From contig DGLB01000030.1 of assembly GCA_002387845.1 (NCBI GenBank), positions 411 to 64,410 of the forward strand: 64,000 nucleotides of DNA, written 5' to 3'. Below the pieces are notes generated by a model. That model was not told the origin of the DNA, made no database searches, and worked only from the letters and a program-made list of their open reading frames with translations. The DNA is from Stenotrophomonas maltophilia (lineage in GTDB: Bacteria; Pseudomonadota; Gammaproteobacteria; Xanthomonadales; Xanthomonadaceae). Positions 41,840-50,852 of this stretch are shown here, piece by piece. Positions within the stretch are counted from its first letter, which is position 1; the number at the start of each line of letters is the position of its first letter. Both the position numbers and the translations under genes were made by a program.

Positions 41840-41942
41840 GCCGCCATTGTGTCAGCCAGGGGGCAGGCGCTGACTACCCTTTCGGGGCAGGCGCTGCGGG
41901 CAGGGGTGCGGTATCGATAACGCACCCGAATGGAGCGCGGCG

Positions 41943-42299
41943 GTGCAACGACTCTTCGTGATGTTCCCCGACCGTGCCCCGGGCGTGGGCCTGGTGCTGT
42001 TGCGCATGGGCCTGTGCATGCCGCTGCTGCTGCAGTGGAGTGCCCCGTGGACGCTGCGCAGCACCGCCTTGGCGGTGGTGGTCGGGTTGCTGGTGCTGGG
42101 CTGGCTGACCCCGTTGGCGGCGGTGCTGGCCGGCGTGCTGCTGGGTGCCGGCCCTGCGCTGCACTGGCCGTGGCTGGCGGTGGCGCTGGCGTTGCTGCTG
42201 CTGGGCCCGGGAGCGTACTCACTGGATGGCGGCCGCTTCGGGCGGCGGGTGCGCCGATGGGGTTCCACGCGGCGCGGCCGCGCTCCCCCGAAAGAGTAG
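41943..42299 (+). CDS. Small membrane protein with three to four helices
   Basis: A 118-residue hydrophobic protein starting at GTG 41943 (GGAG before it). Segments LGLVLLRMGLCMPLLLQWS, ALAVVVGLLVLGWLTPL and WLAVALALLLLGPGAYSLDG resemble the end of DoxX-like proteins (GPGAYSLDGRxFGRR is a frequent ending). It is divergent from the sensor kinase and 133 bp upstream of the hydrolase gene; it may be the first gene of that operon. Family assignment is tentative. Confidence 0.7.
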   Translation: MQRLFVMFPDRAPGVGLVLLRMGLCMPLLLQWSAPWTLRSTALAVVVGLLVLGWLTPLAAVLAGVLLGAGPALHWPWLAVALALLLLGPGAYSLDGGRFGRRVRRWGSTRRGRAPPKE

Positions 42300-42432
42300 C
42301 CGGCTCCACCGCCGAACGAGGGTAGGGTGCCGCACCCATCAAGGCGACGATGTCCGCCATGCATCACGCGATGCGTTCACCGGGTGTAGCGCCCGCCGCG
42401 TGATTCCCTCGCCGCACTTCCAAGGACTTCCC

Positions 42433-43089
42433 ATGACCACCGCCACCGCCGTTCCCGGCAGCGCACTGCTGTCGCCGACCAACCACGCGCTGATCCTGAT
42501 CGACCACCAGTCGCAGATGGCCTTCGCCACCCATTCGATCGACATCGCCACCCTGCGCAACAACGTGGCGCTGATCGGCAAGGGCGCGGCCGGCTTCCAA
42601 GTGCCGGTGCTGCTGACCACCGTGGCCGAGGCCTCGTTCTCGGGCCCGCTGTTCCCGGAGCTGACCCAGATCTTCCCGGGCCAGAAGGCCTTCGACCGCA
42701 CCTCGATGAACGCCTGGGAAGACGCGGCGGTGATCGATGAAGTGAACCGCATCGGCCGCAAGCGCCTGGTCATCGCCGGCCTGTGGACCAGCGTCTGCAT
42801 CGTCGGCCCCACCCTCTCGGCGATCGAGCAGGGCTTTGAGGTGTACGTGATCACCGATGCCTGTGGCGACGTCAGCGACGAAGCGCACGAGCGCGCGGTG
42901 ACCCGCATGGTGCAGGCCGGTGCCGTGCCGGTGACCGCGGTGCAGTACCTGCTGGAACTGCAGCGCGACTGGGCACGCGCGGAAACCTACGGCCTGACCA
43001 CCGGCATCGCCCGCGATCACGCCGGCGGCTATGGCATCGGCATCCAGTACGCCAAAACCATGTTCGGCGCGCAGGAAGGCGGGCACTGA
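42433..43089 (+). CDS. Isochorismatase-like cysteine hydrolase (YcaC type)
   Basis: A 218-residue hydrolase. The catalytic set of the family is visible: Asp in ALILIDHQSQMAF near residue 24, Lys in GKGAAGFQVPVLL or later GQKAFDRTSMNAW, and the nucleophile Cys in GLWTSVCIVGPT near residue 121. The shape (ELTQIFPGQKAFDRTSMNAW, GFEVYVITDACGDVSDEAHE) is that of YcaC-like enzymes, whose substrate is unknown. AAGGA precedes the ATG at 42433. A DoxX gene follows two bases after its stop. Confidence 0.9.
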   Translation: MTTATAVPGSALLSPTNHALILIDHQSQMAFATHSIDIATLRNNVALIGKGAAGFQVPVLLTTVAEASFSGPLFPELTQIFPGQKAFDRTSMNAWEDAAVIDEVNRIGRKRLVIAGLWTSVCIVGPTLSAIEQGFEVYVITDACGDVSDEAHERAVTRMVQAGAVPVTAVQYLLELQRDWARAETYGLTTGIARDHAGGYGIGIQYAKTMFGAQEGGH

Positions 43090-43091
43090 GC

Positions 43092-43514
43092 ATGAGCGCG
43101 GCCAGCGGGCTGGACGCAGCGTTGTTGCTGCTGCGTGTGGCCGCCGGCGGCTTCCTGCTGCCGCATGCGCTGGGCAAGTTGTTTGGCTGGTTTGGTGGGC
43201 CCGGCCTGGCCGGGTTTGCCGACGAACTGCGCGGTTTTGGCCTGCCGGCGGTTTCGCCGCTGCCGTTGTTGCTGGCGCTGCTGCAGGTGAGCTGCGGCGT
43301 GGCCGTGCTGCTGGGCTGGCAGGTCCGCGTTGCCGCCGTCGTGGCGGCGCTGTTCCTGTTGTCCACCGCGGTGCTGGCACGGCCGAAGGGCTGGTTCTGG
43401 ATGCACGGCGGCATGGAATACCCCCTGTTCTGGTCGCTGGCGCTGCTGGCGATCGCCCTGGCCGGGCCGGGTGCCTGGTCGCTTCACGCGTTTGGCGAGG
43501 GAGCCCTGACATGA
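43092..43514 (+). CDS. DoxX-family membrane protein
   Basis: A 140-residue four-helix protein of the DoxX family: LLLLRVAAGGFLLPHALGKL, then GPGLAGFADELRGFGLPAVS and the motif near WMHGGMEYPLFWSLALLAIA. DoxX proteins are small inner-membrane subunits linked to redox and stress functions. It lies two bases after the hydrolase gene and overlaps the amidohydrolase gene by four bases (ATGA), so the operon is tight. Confidence 0.92.
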   Translation: MSAASGLDAALLLLRVAAGGFLLPHALGKLFGWFGGPGLAGFADELRGFGLPAVSPLPLLLALLQVSCGVAVLLGWQVRVAAVVAALFLLSTAVLARPKGWFWMHGGMEYPLFWSLALLAIALAGPGAWSLHAFGEGALT

Positions 43515-45487
43515 GCCATGACCCCGTCATGCCGAGCCGTCGCGATCTGCTGCTGGGAGCCGGTGCTGCACTGGCACTGGGCATGGCCGGTCGTGCGTTC
43601 GCCCAATCTTCGGAGAATTCCGTGAGCACCCTGCTGATCCGTAATGCCCGCATCACTACCCTCGACCCCAACACGCCGCAGGCCGATGCGCTGGCCGTAC
43701 ATGACGGTCGCGTGTTTGCCGTGGGCGAGGAAGGACAGGTGCGCGGCGCCCTGTCGCGTGCCGGCCTTGAGGCCGGGCAGGTCATCGATGCCGGTGGCCG
43801 CCGCCTGGTGCCCGGCTTAAATGACAGCCACACCCACCTGATCCGCGGCGGGCTGAACTACAACCTGGAACTGCGCTGGGACGGGCTGCGCTCGCTGGCG
43901 GACGCGATGGCCATGCTCAAGGCACAGGTCGACGTGACCCCCGCGCCGCAGTGGGTGCGTGTGGTCGGCGGGTTCACTGCGGAACAGTTCACCGAGAAGC
44001 GCCTGCCCACCCTGGCCGAACTCAACGCGCTGGCCCCGGACACACCGGTGTTCCTGCTGCATCTGTACGACCGTGCGCTGCTCAACGGCGCGGCGCTGCG
44101 TGCCTGTGGCTACGACCGCAACACCCCGGACCCGCCGGGCGGGCAGATCGTGCGCGACAGTGCCGGCAATCCCACCGGCCTGCTGCTGGCCAAGCCGAAC
44201 GCGCTGATTCTGTACGCCACCCTGGCCAAGGGGCCGCGCCTGCCGATCGAGTACCAGGCCAATTCCACGCGTCACTTCATGCGCGAGCTGAACCGTCTGG
44301 GCATCACCTCGGTGATCGACGCCGGCGGTGGCTTCCAGAACTACCCCGAGGACTACCAGGTCATCGAGCAGCTGCACCGCGACAACCAGCTCAGCGTGCG
44401 CATCGCCTACAACCTGTTCACCCAGAACAAGGGCGGCGAAGTGCAGGACTTCCAGCGCTGGAGCGAGCTGCTGCAGCCGCGCCAGGGCGACGACCTGCTG
44501 CGCCATAACGGTGCCGGCGAAATGCTGGTGTTCTCGGCCGCCGACTTCGAGCTGTTCAACGAGCCGCGCCCCGAACTGCCGCCCGGCCTGGAGCCGGAAC
44601 TGCACGACGTGGTGCGGCTGCTGGTGGAGAAGCGCTGGCCGTTCCGCATCCATGCCACCTATGACGAAAGCATCACCCGCATTCTGGACGTGTATGAGCA
44701 GGTGAACCGTGAGGTGCCGTTCGATGGCCTGCACTGGTTCATCGACCACGCCGAGACGATCACTCCGCGCAACATCGAGCGCATCCGCGCGCTGGGCGGC
44801 GGGCTGGCGATCCAGCACCGCATGGCCTACCAAGGCGAAGCCTTCGTGCAGCGTTACGGTGCTGACGCCGCCCGCCACACCCCGCCGGTGCGACGCATGC
44901 TGCAGGCCGGGGTGCCGGTCGGCGCGGGTACGGATGCCACCCGCGTGGCCAGCTACAACCCGTGGGTGGCGCTGTCGTGGCTGGTGACCGGGCGCACGGT
45001 GGGTGGCTTGGCGCTGTATGGCGAGGAGAATCTGCTCGAGCGCGAAGAGGCGCTGCGGTTGTGGACCCAGGGTAGTGCATGGTTCTCCGGTGATGAAGGG
45101 CGCAAGGGCTCGTTGGCGGTGGGCCAGCTGGCCGACTTCTGCGTGCTGTCGTCGGACTACTTCGCGGTGGATGATGCGGCCATTGCCGATATCACCAGCG
45201 TGTTGACCGTGCTGGGCGGGCAGGTGGTGCACGGTGACGGCGAGTTTGGACCGCTGGCCCCGGTGCTGCCGCCGGCGATGCCGGACTGGTCGCCGGTGAA
45301 CCGCTTCGGTGGCTATCACGTGGGTGGCACCGCAACCGGTCTGGTTGCCGCGCACGCGCACCTGCATGCGCACGGCGCGGGCGGTTGCCGCACGCACACG
45401 CACAGCCATGCCGCCGCGCATGCGGTGCCCACGTCGGAACCGAATGCATTCTGGGGCGCGCTGGGTTGTTCGTGCTTCGCGTTCTGA
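43511..45487 (+). CDS. Tat-exported amidohydrolase (amidohydrolase_3 type) with His-rich tail
   Basis: A 658-residue metal-dependent hydrolase of the YtcJ-like group. The Tat signal MPSRRDLLLGAGAALALG ends at AFAQ. Core motifs: VPGLNDSHTHLIRGG (HxH near residues 105-107), HWFIDHAETI (His near residue 418) and VPVGAGTDATRVASYNPW (catalytic Asp). The C-terminus (about residues 620-645) is HAHLHAHGAGG and THTHSHAAAHA, followed by CSC near the end. Such tails bind Zn or Ni and are not part of the family fold. Stop and start overlap neighbours on both sides. Substrate unknown. Confidence 0.9.
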   Translation: MSHDPVMPSRRDLLLGAGAALALGMAGRAFAQSSENSVSTLLIRNARITTLDPNTPQADALAVHDGRVFAVGEEGQVRGALSRAGLEAGQVIDAGGRRLVPGLNDSHTHLIRGGLNYNLELRWDGLRSLADAMAMLKAQVDVTPAPQWVRVVGGFTAEQFTEKRLPTLAELNALAPDTPVFLLHLYDRALLNGAALRACGYDRNTPDPPGGQIVRDSAGNPTGLLLAKPNALILYATLAKGPRLPIEYQANSTRHFMRELNRLGITSVIDAGGGFQNYPEDYQVIEQLHRDNQLSVRIAYNLFTQNKGGEVQDFQRWSELLQPRQGDDLLRHNGAGEMLVFSAADFELFNEPRPELPPGLEPELHDVVRLLVEKRWPFRIHATYDESITRILDVYEQVNREVPFDGLHWFIDHAETITPRNIERIRALGGGLAIQHRMAYQGEAFVQRYGADAARHTPPVRRMLQAGVPVGAGTDATRVASYNPWVALSWLVTGRTVGGLALYGEENLLEREEALRLWTQGSAWFSGDEGRKGSLAVGQLADFCVLSSDYFAVDDAAIADITSVLTVLGGQVVHGDGEFGPLAPVLPPAMPDWSPVNRFGGYHVGGTATGLVAAHAHLHAHGAGGCRTHTHSHAAAHAVPTSEPNAFWGALGCSCFAF

Positions 45488-46770
45488 CCCTGGCGCTGGC
45501 CGCCGTGACGGCCCCCGCGTTCGCCCAGGACTGCGCCGGTGTGGCTGGCGGCCAGTGCACGATGCTGGCCAATGGTGCCCGCGTGCAGTGGGATGCTTCG
45601 CTGCGCCTGCGCGGGATGTACTACGACCCCACCCGCTTCGGCGTGCAGGGTGGGGGGGAAGACGGCTACGGGCTGCTGCGCGCGCTGGGCTCGGTGCAGG
45701 TCACCCACGGCCAGTGGCAGGGTTACGCGCAGCTGGGCGTGCATGGCGAGAACGGGCGCGCCGGTGGACCCGGCGGCACCGACCAGGGCGCGCTGGACCT
45801 GCAGCAGGGCTATGTGCGCTGGCAGGGCGACACGTTCGGCCTGCAGGTGGGCCGGCAGGAGATTCCCTACGGCAGCTCGCGCATTCTGTCGGTGCGCGAT
45901 GGCCCCAACATCCGCCTGGCTTTCGACGGCGTGCGCGGGCGCTGGCAGAACGCGCGCTGGCAGGTGGATGCGCTGGCGCTGCGCCCGGTTGACAACCGCC
46001 CGGGTGCCTTTGATGACCGCAGTGATAAAGGGCAGTATCTGGTCGGCAGCTATGCCACGCGCCGGGGCCGCAGCGCCGGCAATGGCGTGGATCTGTACCT
46101 GCTGGGCTACGGTCGCGACGGTGCGCGCTTTGCCAGTGCCAGCGGCGATGAGCGGCGTACCACGCTGGGCACCCGGCTGTTCGCGCGCCAGCCGCGCTGG
46201 GACGCCAATGTGGAACTGGTGCTGCAGGACGGCACGCTGTCACGCCCGCAGGGTTCGCTGGACATCCGTGCGTGGACCGTGGCCAGCGACATCGGACTGC
46301 GCTTCCCGGACGTGCGCCTGCAGCCCCGGCTGGGGATCAAGGCCGATATCGCCAGTGGCGATGCGAACCCCCATGACGGTCGCCTGCAGACCTTCAACGC
46401 GCTGTACCCCAAGGCGGCGTACTTCAGTGAAGCCAGCCTGCTGGCTCCGGCCAACCTGATGGATGTGCAGCCCACGCTCACCTTGACGCCGCGGGCTGGC
46501 CTCACCACCGAGTTCGGCTGGCAGCTGGCCTGGAAGCACCGGCGCAGCGACGCCATTTACACCACCCCCACCCCCCTCAGTGCGATACCTGGCAGCGCCG
46601 GTACCGCACGCCGCATCGGCCAGCAGTTCAAGTGGGAAACCACCTGGAAAGCCAGCCCGCACTGGCAGTGGCAAGGCCAGCTGGCCTGGTTCGAGGCTGG
46701 CCCCGGGCTGCGCCAGAGTGGCGGCCGCAACACCCTGTTTGCCTCGGTAGTAGGAGCATGGCAATGGTAG
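45472..46770 (+). CDS. Alginate-export-type outer-membrane porin
   Basis: About 432 residues: signal peptide VLRVLTLALAAVTAPAFAQ and a barrel of the Alg_export family, recognised by PYGSSRILSVRDGPNIRLAF followed by DGVRGRW near residues 145-170. It ends in Trp (VVGAWQW), as in outer-membrane porins. Two cysteines stand just after the signal peptide. The start is a GTG at 45472 (or TTG at 45466) within the 3' end of the amidohydrolase gene; the frame is open to 45385, but upstream residues do not fit a signal peptide. The 3' end overlaps the MFS gene. It probably gives the operon its outer-membrane pore. Confidence 0.85.
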   Translation: MLRVLTLALAAVTAPAFAQDCAGVAGGQCTMLANGARVQWDASLRLRGMYYDPTRFGVQGGGEDGYGLLRALGSVQVTHGQWQGYAQLGVHGENGRAGGPGGTDQGALDLQQGYVRWQGDTFGLQVGRQEIPYGSSRILSVRDGPNIRLAFDGVRGRWQNARWQVDALALRPVDNRPGAFDDRSDKGQYLVGSYATRRGRSAGNGVDLYLLGYGRDGARFASASGDERRTTLGTRLFARQPRWDANVELVLQDGTLSRPQGSLDIRAWTVASDIGLRFPDVRLQPRLGIKADIASGDANPHDGRLQTFNALYPKAAYFSEASLLAPANLMDVQPTLTLTPRAGLTTEFGWQLAWKHRRSDAIYTTPTPLSAIPGSAGTARRIGQQFKWETTWKASPHWQWQGQLAWFEAGPGLRQSGGRNTLFASVVGAWQW

Positions 46771-48416
46771 AGAAACAACACGCAGCCGCTGACGCGGCTC
46801 CCGCCGAAGGCGCTTGGTCACCCTTGAAGGTGAAGCTGTTCCGCGCGATGTGGCTGGCCATTCTGGGCAGCAACGTCGGCACCTGGATCAACGACGTGGC
46901 CGCCGCCTGGGTGATGGCCGAGCGCACCGGTTCGCCGCTGATGGTGGCCCTGGTGCAGTCGGCCACCACCGTGCCGGTGGTGCTGCTGGCGTTGGCTGCC
47001 GGCACGCTGGCCGATATCGTCGACCGCCGCCGCTACCTGCTGCTCACACAGGGCTGGATGCTGCTGGTGGCGGGCACGCTTGCCGTGTTCAGCGGGTTGG
47101 GTCTGCTGACGCCGCCGCTGCTGGTGGTGCTGACCTTTGCGATGGGCTGCGGTGCGGCGATGGCGATGCCGGCCCAGGCCGCCGTCGTGTCCGAGCTGGT
47201 GCCGCGGCCAATGCTGGCCTCGGCGGTGGCGCTCAATTCCATTGGCATCAACATCGCACGTTCACTGGGACCGGCGATCGGCGGTTTGATCGTGGCGCAG
47301 CTGGGCCCGGCGTGGGCGTTCGGCGTCAATGCGCTGAGTTTCAGCCTGATGCTGTGGGTGCTGTGGGGTTGGAAGCGCGCACCGGAAGCCTCTGCATTGC
47401 CGCCTGAGGGCTTCGGTGCCGGGCTGCGGGCCGGGTTGCGCTATGCGTTGCGCGCCGGTCGCCTGCAGGCGGTGCTGATCAAGTCGGCCGGGTTCTTCTT
47501 CTTTGCCAGCGCCGCCACCGCGCTGCTGCCGCTGGTGGTGCGCGGCGAGCTGCAGGGCGGGGCCGGGCTGTATGGCTTCCTGCTCGGCTGCATTGGCGTG
47601 GGTGCGGTAGCCGGCGCGCTGCTGCTGCCGATCCTGCGCGCAAGGCTGGACCGCGACCTGCTGGTGCTGCTGGCCACCGTTGCGTTGGCGATCAGCCTGC
47701 TCGGCCTGGCCTGGGTACGCAGCCTCGTCGTGCTGCCGGTGGCGATGCTGGTGAACGGCTTCGCCTGGATCACCGTCCTGTCCTCGCTGCAGATTGCCGC
47801 GCAGACCGCCGTGCCACCGTGGGTGCGGGCGCGCGCGCTGTCGCTGTACATCATGGTGTTCTCGCTGGGCATGGCCGCCGGCGGCCTGAGCTGGGGCAGC
47901 GTGGCCCAGCGCAGTTCCATTCCGCTGGCGCTGACCATCGCCGCCATTGGCGCGGTGGTGGGGGGGCTGCTGGTCTGGCGGGTGCGTATTGCCGGCACCG
48001 AAACCCTGGACCTGCGCCCCGCCGGCAGCTGGCCGGCCCCCGAGCTGGCCGAGCCGGTGTCGCATGATCGCGGCCCGGTGCTGGTGACGGTGGAGTACCG
48101 GATTGATGCGGCTGACCGCGCGGCGTTCCACACGCTGATCGGCGAGCTGGGCCGCATTCGTCGTCGCGATGGCGCGGTGGTCTGGGGTGTGGCCGAGGAT
48201 GTCGCTACGCCGGGGATTCATCTGGAGTATTTCGTGACCAGTTCCTGGGTGGAGCACCTGCGCCAGCACGAGCGGGTGACCGCGGAGGATCGCGTGTATC
48301 AGGAGCGGATCCGCGAACTGCACCGGGGCGAGCATGCGCCGGTGGTGCGGCATTTCGTGGGTGGGGAAGGGGTGTTGAAGCACATGGGGCATCATCACCA
48401 TCACGACCTTGGGTAA
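46764..48416 (+). CDS. MFS_3 family exporter with C-terminal soluble domain
   Basis: A 550-residue transporter: 12 membrane segments up to about residue 410 (MFS_3/EntS-like, GSNVGTWINDVAAAWVMAER near residue 35, DIVDRRRYLLLTQ near residue 90) and a C-terminal domain (about 435-535) with VTVEYRIDAADRAAFHTLIG, resembling an antibiotic-biosynthesis-monooxygenase-like ferredoxin fold; this fusion is usual in the group. The end HMGHHHHHDLG is a natural His run. I took ATG 46764, with GGAG seven bases before; 46758 is also open. Last gene of the operon, followed by a SMAG-like element. Confidence 0.88.
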   Translation: MVEKQHAAADAAPAEGAWSPLKVKLFRAMWLAILGSNVGTWINDVAAAWVMAERTGSPLMVALVQSATTVPVVLLALAAGTLADIVDRRRYLLLTQGWMLLVAGTLAVFSGLGLLTPPLLVVLTFAMGCGAAMAMPAQAAVVSELVPRPMLASAVALNSIGINIARSLGPAIGGLIVAQLGPAWAFGVNALSFSLMLWVLWGWKRAPEASALPPEGFGAGLRAGLRYALRAGRLQAVLIKSAGFFFFASAATALLPLVVRGELQGGAGLYGFLLGCIGVGAVAGALLLPILRARLDRDLLVLLATVALAISLLGLAWVRSLVVLPVAMLVNGFAWITVLSSLQIAAQTAVPPWVRARALSLYIMVFSLGMAAGGLSWGSVAQRSSIPLALTIAAIGAVVGGLLVWRVRIAGTETLDLRPAGSWPAPELAEPVSHDRGPVLVTVEYRIDAADRAAFHTLIGELGRIRRRDGAVVWGVAEDVATPGIHLEYFVTSSWVEHLRQHERVTAEDRVYQERIRELHRGEHAPVVRHFVGGEGVLKHMGHHHHHDLG

Positions 48417-48444
48417 CGCCAGTGTTTCCGAACGTCATGGACCC

Positions 48445-48469
48445 GTAGAGCCGGGCTTGCCCGGCTGCT
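48445..48469 (+). repeat. SMAG-like REP element
   Basis: GTAGAGCCGGGCTTGCCCGG followed by CTGCT, identical to the copy at 22992. It lies 28 bp after the exporter stop and could protect or end that transcript. Confidence 0.88.
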
Positions 48470-48565
48470 TCTCGCGAAACATCACCTCGCAGGCGGCAAT
48501 CACCGTGGCACCGCCTTAACCCTGCGCCCAGTATCCTGCGCTGTCTTTTTGCAGGAGTACCCCCA

Positions 48566-49342
48566 ATGCGGTGGATAGCGTTACTGGCCGCCCTGGCCAT
48601 GCCGGTCGTGGCATGGCTCTCACAAACCGGCCAGTTCGGCCCCACCAACGGAGCCATCTCCGACCGCTACCCCACGCTGCTGGTCGCAGCCGGCTACGCG
48701 TTCTCCATCTGGGGCCTGATCTTCCTGCTGGATGTGGTCTTCGGCGTCTGGCAACTGCGCCGCCGCACCCCCGACTTCAACGCCCGGGTGCGCGGCTGGG
48801 CCACCGTCGGCTTCGCCCTCACCGCGGCCTGGATGCCGGTGTTCTCGCAGCAGGCGTTCCTGCCGGCGCTGGCCATCATCTGGGCCGCGCTGGGTTGCAT
48901 GGCCGTCGCCGCCGTGCGCGCCGCACCGCTCAACGCCAGTGCCGGCCAGCGGGCATTCGCTGCCTATCCGTTGGCGCTGCACGCCGGCTGGCTGAGCATG
49001 GCGGCGTTCCTCAACACCGCCCAGGTGATTGTCGCCTACGGCTGGCTGGACACCGCCAACATGCTGCCGTGGAGCCTGGTCCTGCTGGCCCTGGCCACGC
49101 TGCTGGCGTGGTGCATGAACCTGCTGCTGCGTGGGCACTATGCGTACCCGGCCGCCGTGATCTGGGCGCTGGTGGGGGTGTATGTAAAGCAGTCGGGCTG
49201 GCGCTTGCCCGGTGCCGACACCGTGGCCGTGCTGGCGCTGGGCGTGGCCGCGTTGCTGCTGGTGCAGACCCTGCTGCTGCGCGCACGTGCGTGGCGTGCC
49301 CCGCGTGTCGCTGTGGTGGCGGCGCATCGTCACCGTCGCTGA
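48566..49342 (+). CDS. TspO/MBR-like tryptophan-rich membrane protein
   Basis: A 258-residue protein with about six hydrophobic helices. YAFSIWGLIFLLDVVFGVWQ (about residues 44-63), LTAAWMPVFSQQ, YPLALHAGWLSMAAFLNTAQ and the Trp content recall the tryptophan-rich sensory proteins (TspO/MBR superfamily), mainly their longer eukaryote- and cyanobacteria-like members. TspO proteins bind tetrapyrroles. AGGAG precedes the ATG. The assignment is by pattern and moderately sure. Confidence 0.7.
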   Translation: MRWIALLAALAMPVVAWLSQTGQFGPTNGAISDRYPTLLVAAGYAFSIWGLIFLLDVVFGVWQLRRRTPDFNARVRGWATVGFALTAAWMPVFSQQAFLPALAIIWAALGCMAVAAVRAAPLNASAGQRAFAAYPLALHAGWLSMAAFLNTAQVIVAYGWLDTANMLPWSLVLLALATLLAWCMNLLLRGHYAYPAAVIWALVGVYVKQSGWRLPGADTVAVLALGVAALLLVQTLLLRARAWRAPRVAVVAAHRHRR

Positions 49343-49373
49343 TTCCACTCATCGCTTACGTAAGGAGCCGCTG

Positions 49374-50351
49374 ATGCGCGCCGCACTTCATGACACCTTC
49401 GGTGACCCCACCCAGGTATTGCACGCAGGCGAGGTCGCGCTGCCTGAACCCGGCGCAGGTGAGGTGCGCATCCGCACCGTGCTCGCCGCGATCCACAACC
49501 ACGACCTGTGGACGGTGCGTGGCCAGTACGGTTACAAGCCGGAGTTGCCGGCCGTAGGTGGCAGCGAAGGCACGGGCGTCATCGACGCGCTGGGCGAGGG
49601 CGTGACCGGGCTGCACCTCGGGCAGCGGGTGAGTGCTGCTTCGGTGCATGGCAGCTGGGCCGAAGCCTTCATCGCCCCGGCGCGCATGGTCATTCCCATG
49701 CCGGACGCCATTGATGACGAGACTGCCGCGCAGCTGATTGCCATGCCGCTGAGCGCGCTGATGCTGCTGGAGTTCCTGCAGGTCGAGCGCGGCCAGTGGA
49801 TCGTGCAGAACGCCGCCAACGGCGCGGTGGGCAAGGCGCTGGCGATGCTGGCGCGTGCGCGTGGCGTGCACTGCCTGAACCTGGTGCGGCGCGATGATGG
49901 CGTGGGCGAGATGCAGGCGCTGGGAATCGAGCACACCTATTCCACGGCGCAGGCGGATTGGCTGGACCAGGTGAAAGCAGCGCTGGGCGAGGGCGGGGCG
50001 GCCGCTGCCGTGGACTCGGTGGGCGGTAAAGCCAGCGGTGAACTGGTGAGCCTGCTCGGTGAAGGAGGCACCTTGGTGTCGTTTGGCTCGATGACCGGTG
50101 AACCGATGCAGATCGGCAGCGGTGATGTGATCTTCAAGCAGGCCACGATCAAGGGCTTCTGGGGCAGCAAGGTCAGCCAGGACATGGCCCCGGAAAACAA
50201 GCGTCGGTTGGTGGGTGAGCTGTTGAAGCTGGCGGCGGAGGGTGGACTGAGCCTGCCGGTGGACGGTGTGTTTGGCCTGGATCAGGTGGCCGCGGCGGCC
50301 AAGGCCAGCCTGCAGCCCGGTCGCAACGGGAAGGTGCTGCTGCGCCCGTAA
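49374..50351 (+). CDS. Quinone oxidoreductase-like MDR enzyme
   Basis: A 325-residue NADPH-dependent reductase of the medium-chain family. VLAAIHNHDLWTVRGQYGY and GGSEGTGVIDALGEGV form the catalytic-domain start; the nucleotide site is QNAANGAVGKALAMLARARG, and AVDSVGGKASGELVSLLGEG the Rossmann end. The structural-zinc cysteines are missing, as in quinone oxidoreductases. AAGGAG precedes the ATG at 49374; 31 bp separate it from the previous gene, so the two may be co-transcribed. Confidence 0.92.
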   Translation: MRAALHDTFGDPTQVLHAGEVALPEPGAGEVRIRTVLAAIHNHDLWTVRGQYGYKPELPAVGGSEGTGVIDALGEGVTGLHLGQRVSAASVHGSWAEAFIAPARMVIPMPDAIDDETAAQLIAMPLSALMLLEFLQVERGQWIVQNAANGAVGKALAMLARARGVHCLNLVRRDDGVGEMQALGIEHTYSTAQADWLDQVKAALGEGGAAAAVDSVGGKASGELVSLLGEGGTLVSFGSMTGEPMQIGSGDVIFKQATIKGFWGSKVSQDMAPENKRRLVGELLKLAAEGGLSLPVDGVFGLDQVAAAAKASLQPGRNGKVLLRP

Positions 50352-50394
50352 CCCATCAATTCCGCGCCGACCCCTTAACCCTACCCACCCGGTG

Positions 50395-50415
50395 AAGCCA
50401 CGCCCTGCGTGGCTT
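50395..50415. terminator. Hairpin after the oxidoreductase gene
   Basis: AAGCCACG-CCCTG-CGTGGCTT, a perfect 8-bp stem with five-base loop, 44 bp after the stop, followed by TTACGG. The flanks (GTAAAGCC on the complementary strand) are similar to the SMAG pattern with a different stem. There is only a short T run, so termination is possible but unproven. Confidence 0.5.
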
Positions 50416-50510
50416 TACGGATGCAGGGCAGGCTTCAATGCGCATCGCGGCCCCCCACAGATGTCGGCGTGGCCCTGACGCGGACGCTGGTAATGACCGA
50501 CGCTGGACGG

Positions 50511-50630
50511 GCATTGACGCGCATAGCGCGTCACGTCGGGTGGTGCAAAGGCATTGACGCGCGTGGCGCATCACTACGGGTGGTGCAAAGGAACTGACGC
50601 GCGTGGCGCGTCGTTACGGGTGTTGGATCG
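50511..50630. repeat. Three tandem 40-bp repeats with GACGCGC...GCGCGTC palindromes
   Basis: Units at 50511-50550, 50551-50590 and 50591-50630, period exactly 40. Each contains a small palindrome (GACGCGCATAGCGCGTC in the first, GACGCGCGTGGCGCGTC in the third) and CGGGTGGTGCAAAG. The third unit diverges at its end. No spacer variation, so not CRISPR. Confidence 0.8.
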
Positions 50631-50639
50631 TTCGGAGGG

Positions 50640-50847
50640 GTAGAGTCGGTCGCCAGACGACTGCAGTGAAGCGTTGAGCGTTCTTTAGCGCATGACCGGA
50701 AAGCGAAGAGGCACAAAGCACGGCCGTGCATTTGGGCCAATGGGCAATCAGAGCGTCCTGCCTGCGGCCAGTAACAGCGTTTCGTCGATTTCAATGCCTT
50801 ACCGGGCGTTGCCAGTTTCACGGCGGTCGTCTTGCGAGCGACCCTAC
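50640..50847. repeat. Element bounded by inverted SMAG-like repeats
   Basis: GTAGAGTCGGTCGCCAGACG plus ACTGCAGTGAA (50640-50670) returns in inverted form as TTCACGGCGGTCGTCTTGCG plus AGCGACCCTAC (50817-50847), with 146 bp between. The same sequence type occurs at 28406-28437. Paired inverted REP-like copies form REPIN-type units, although the spacing here is long. No gene inside. Confidence 0.65.
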
Positions 50848-50852
50848 CACCC

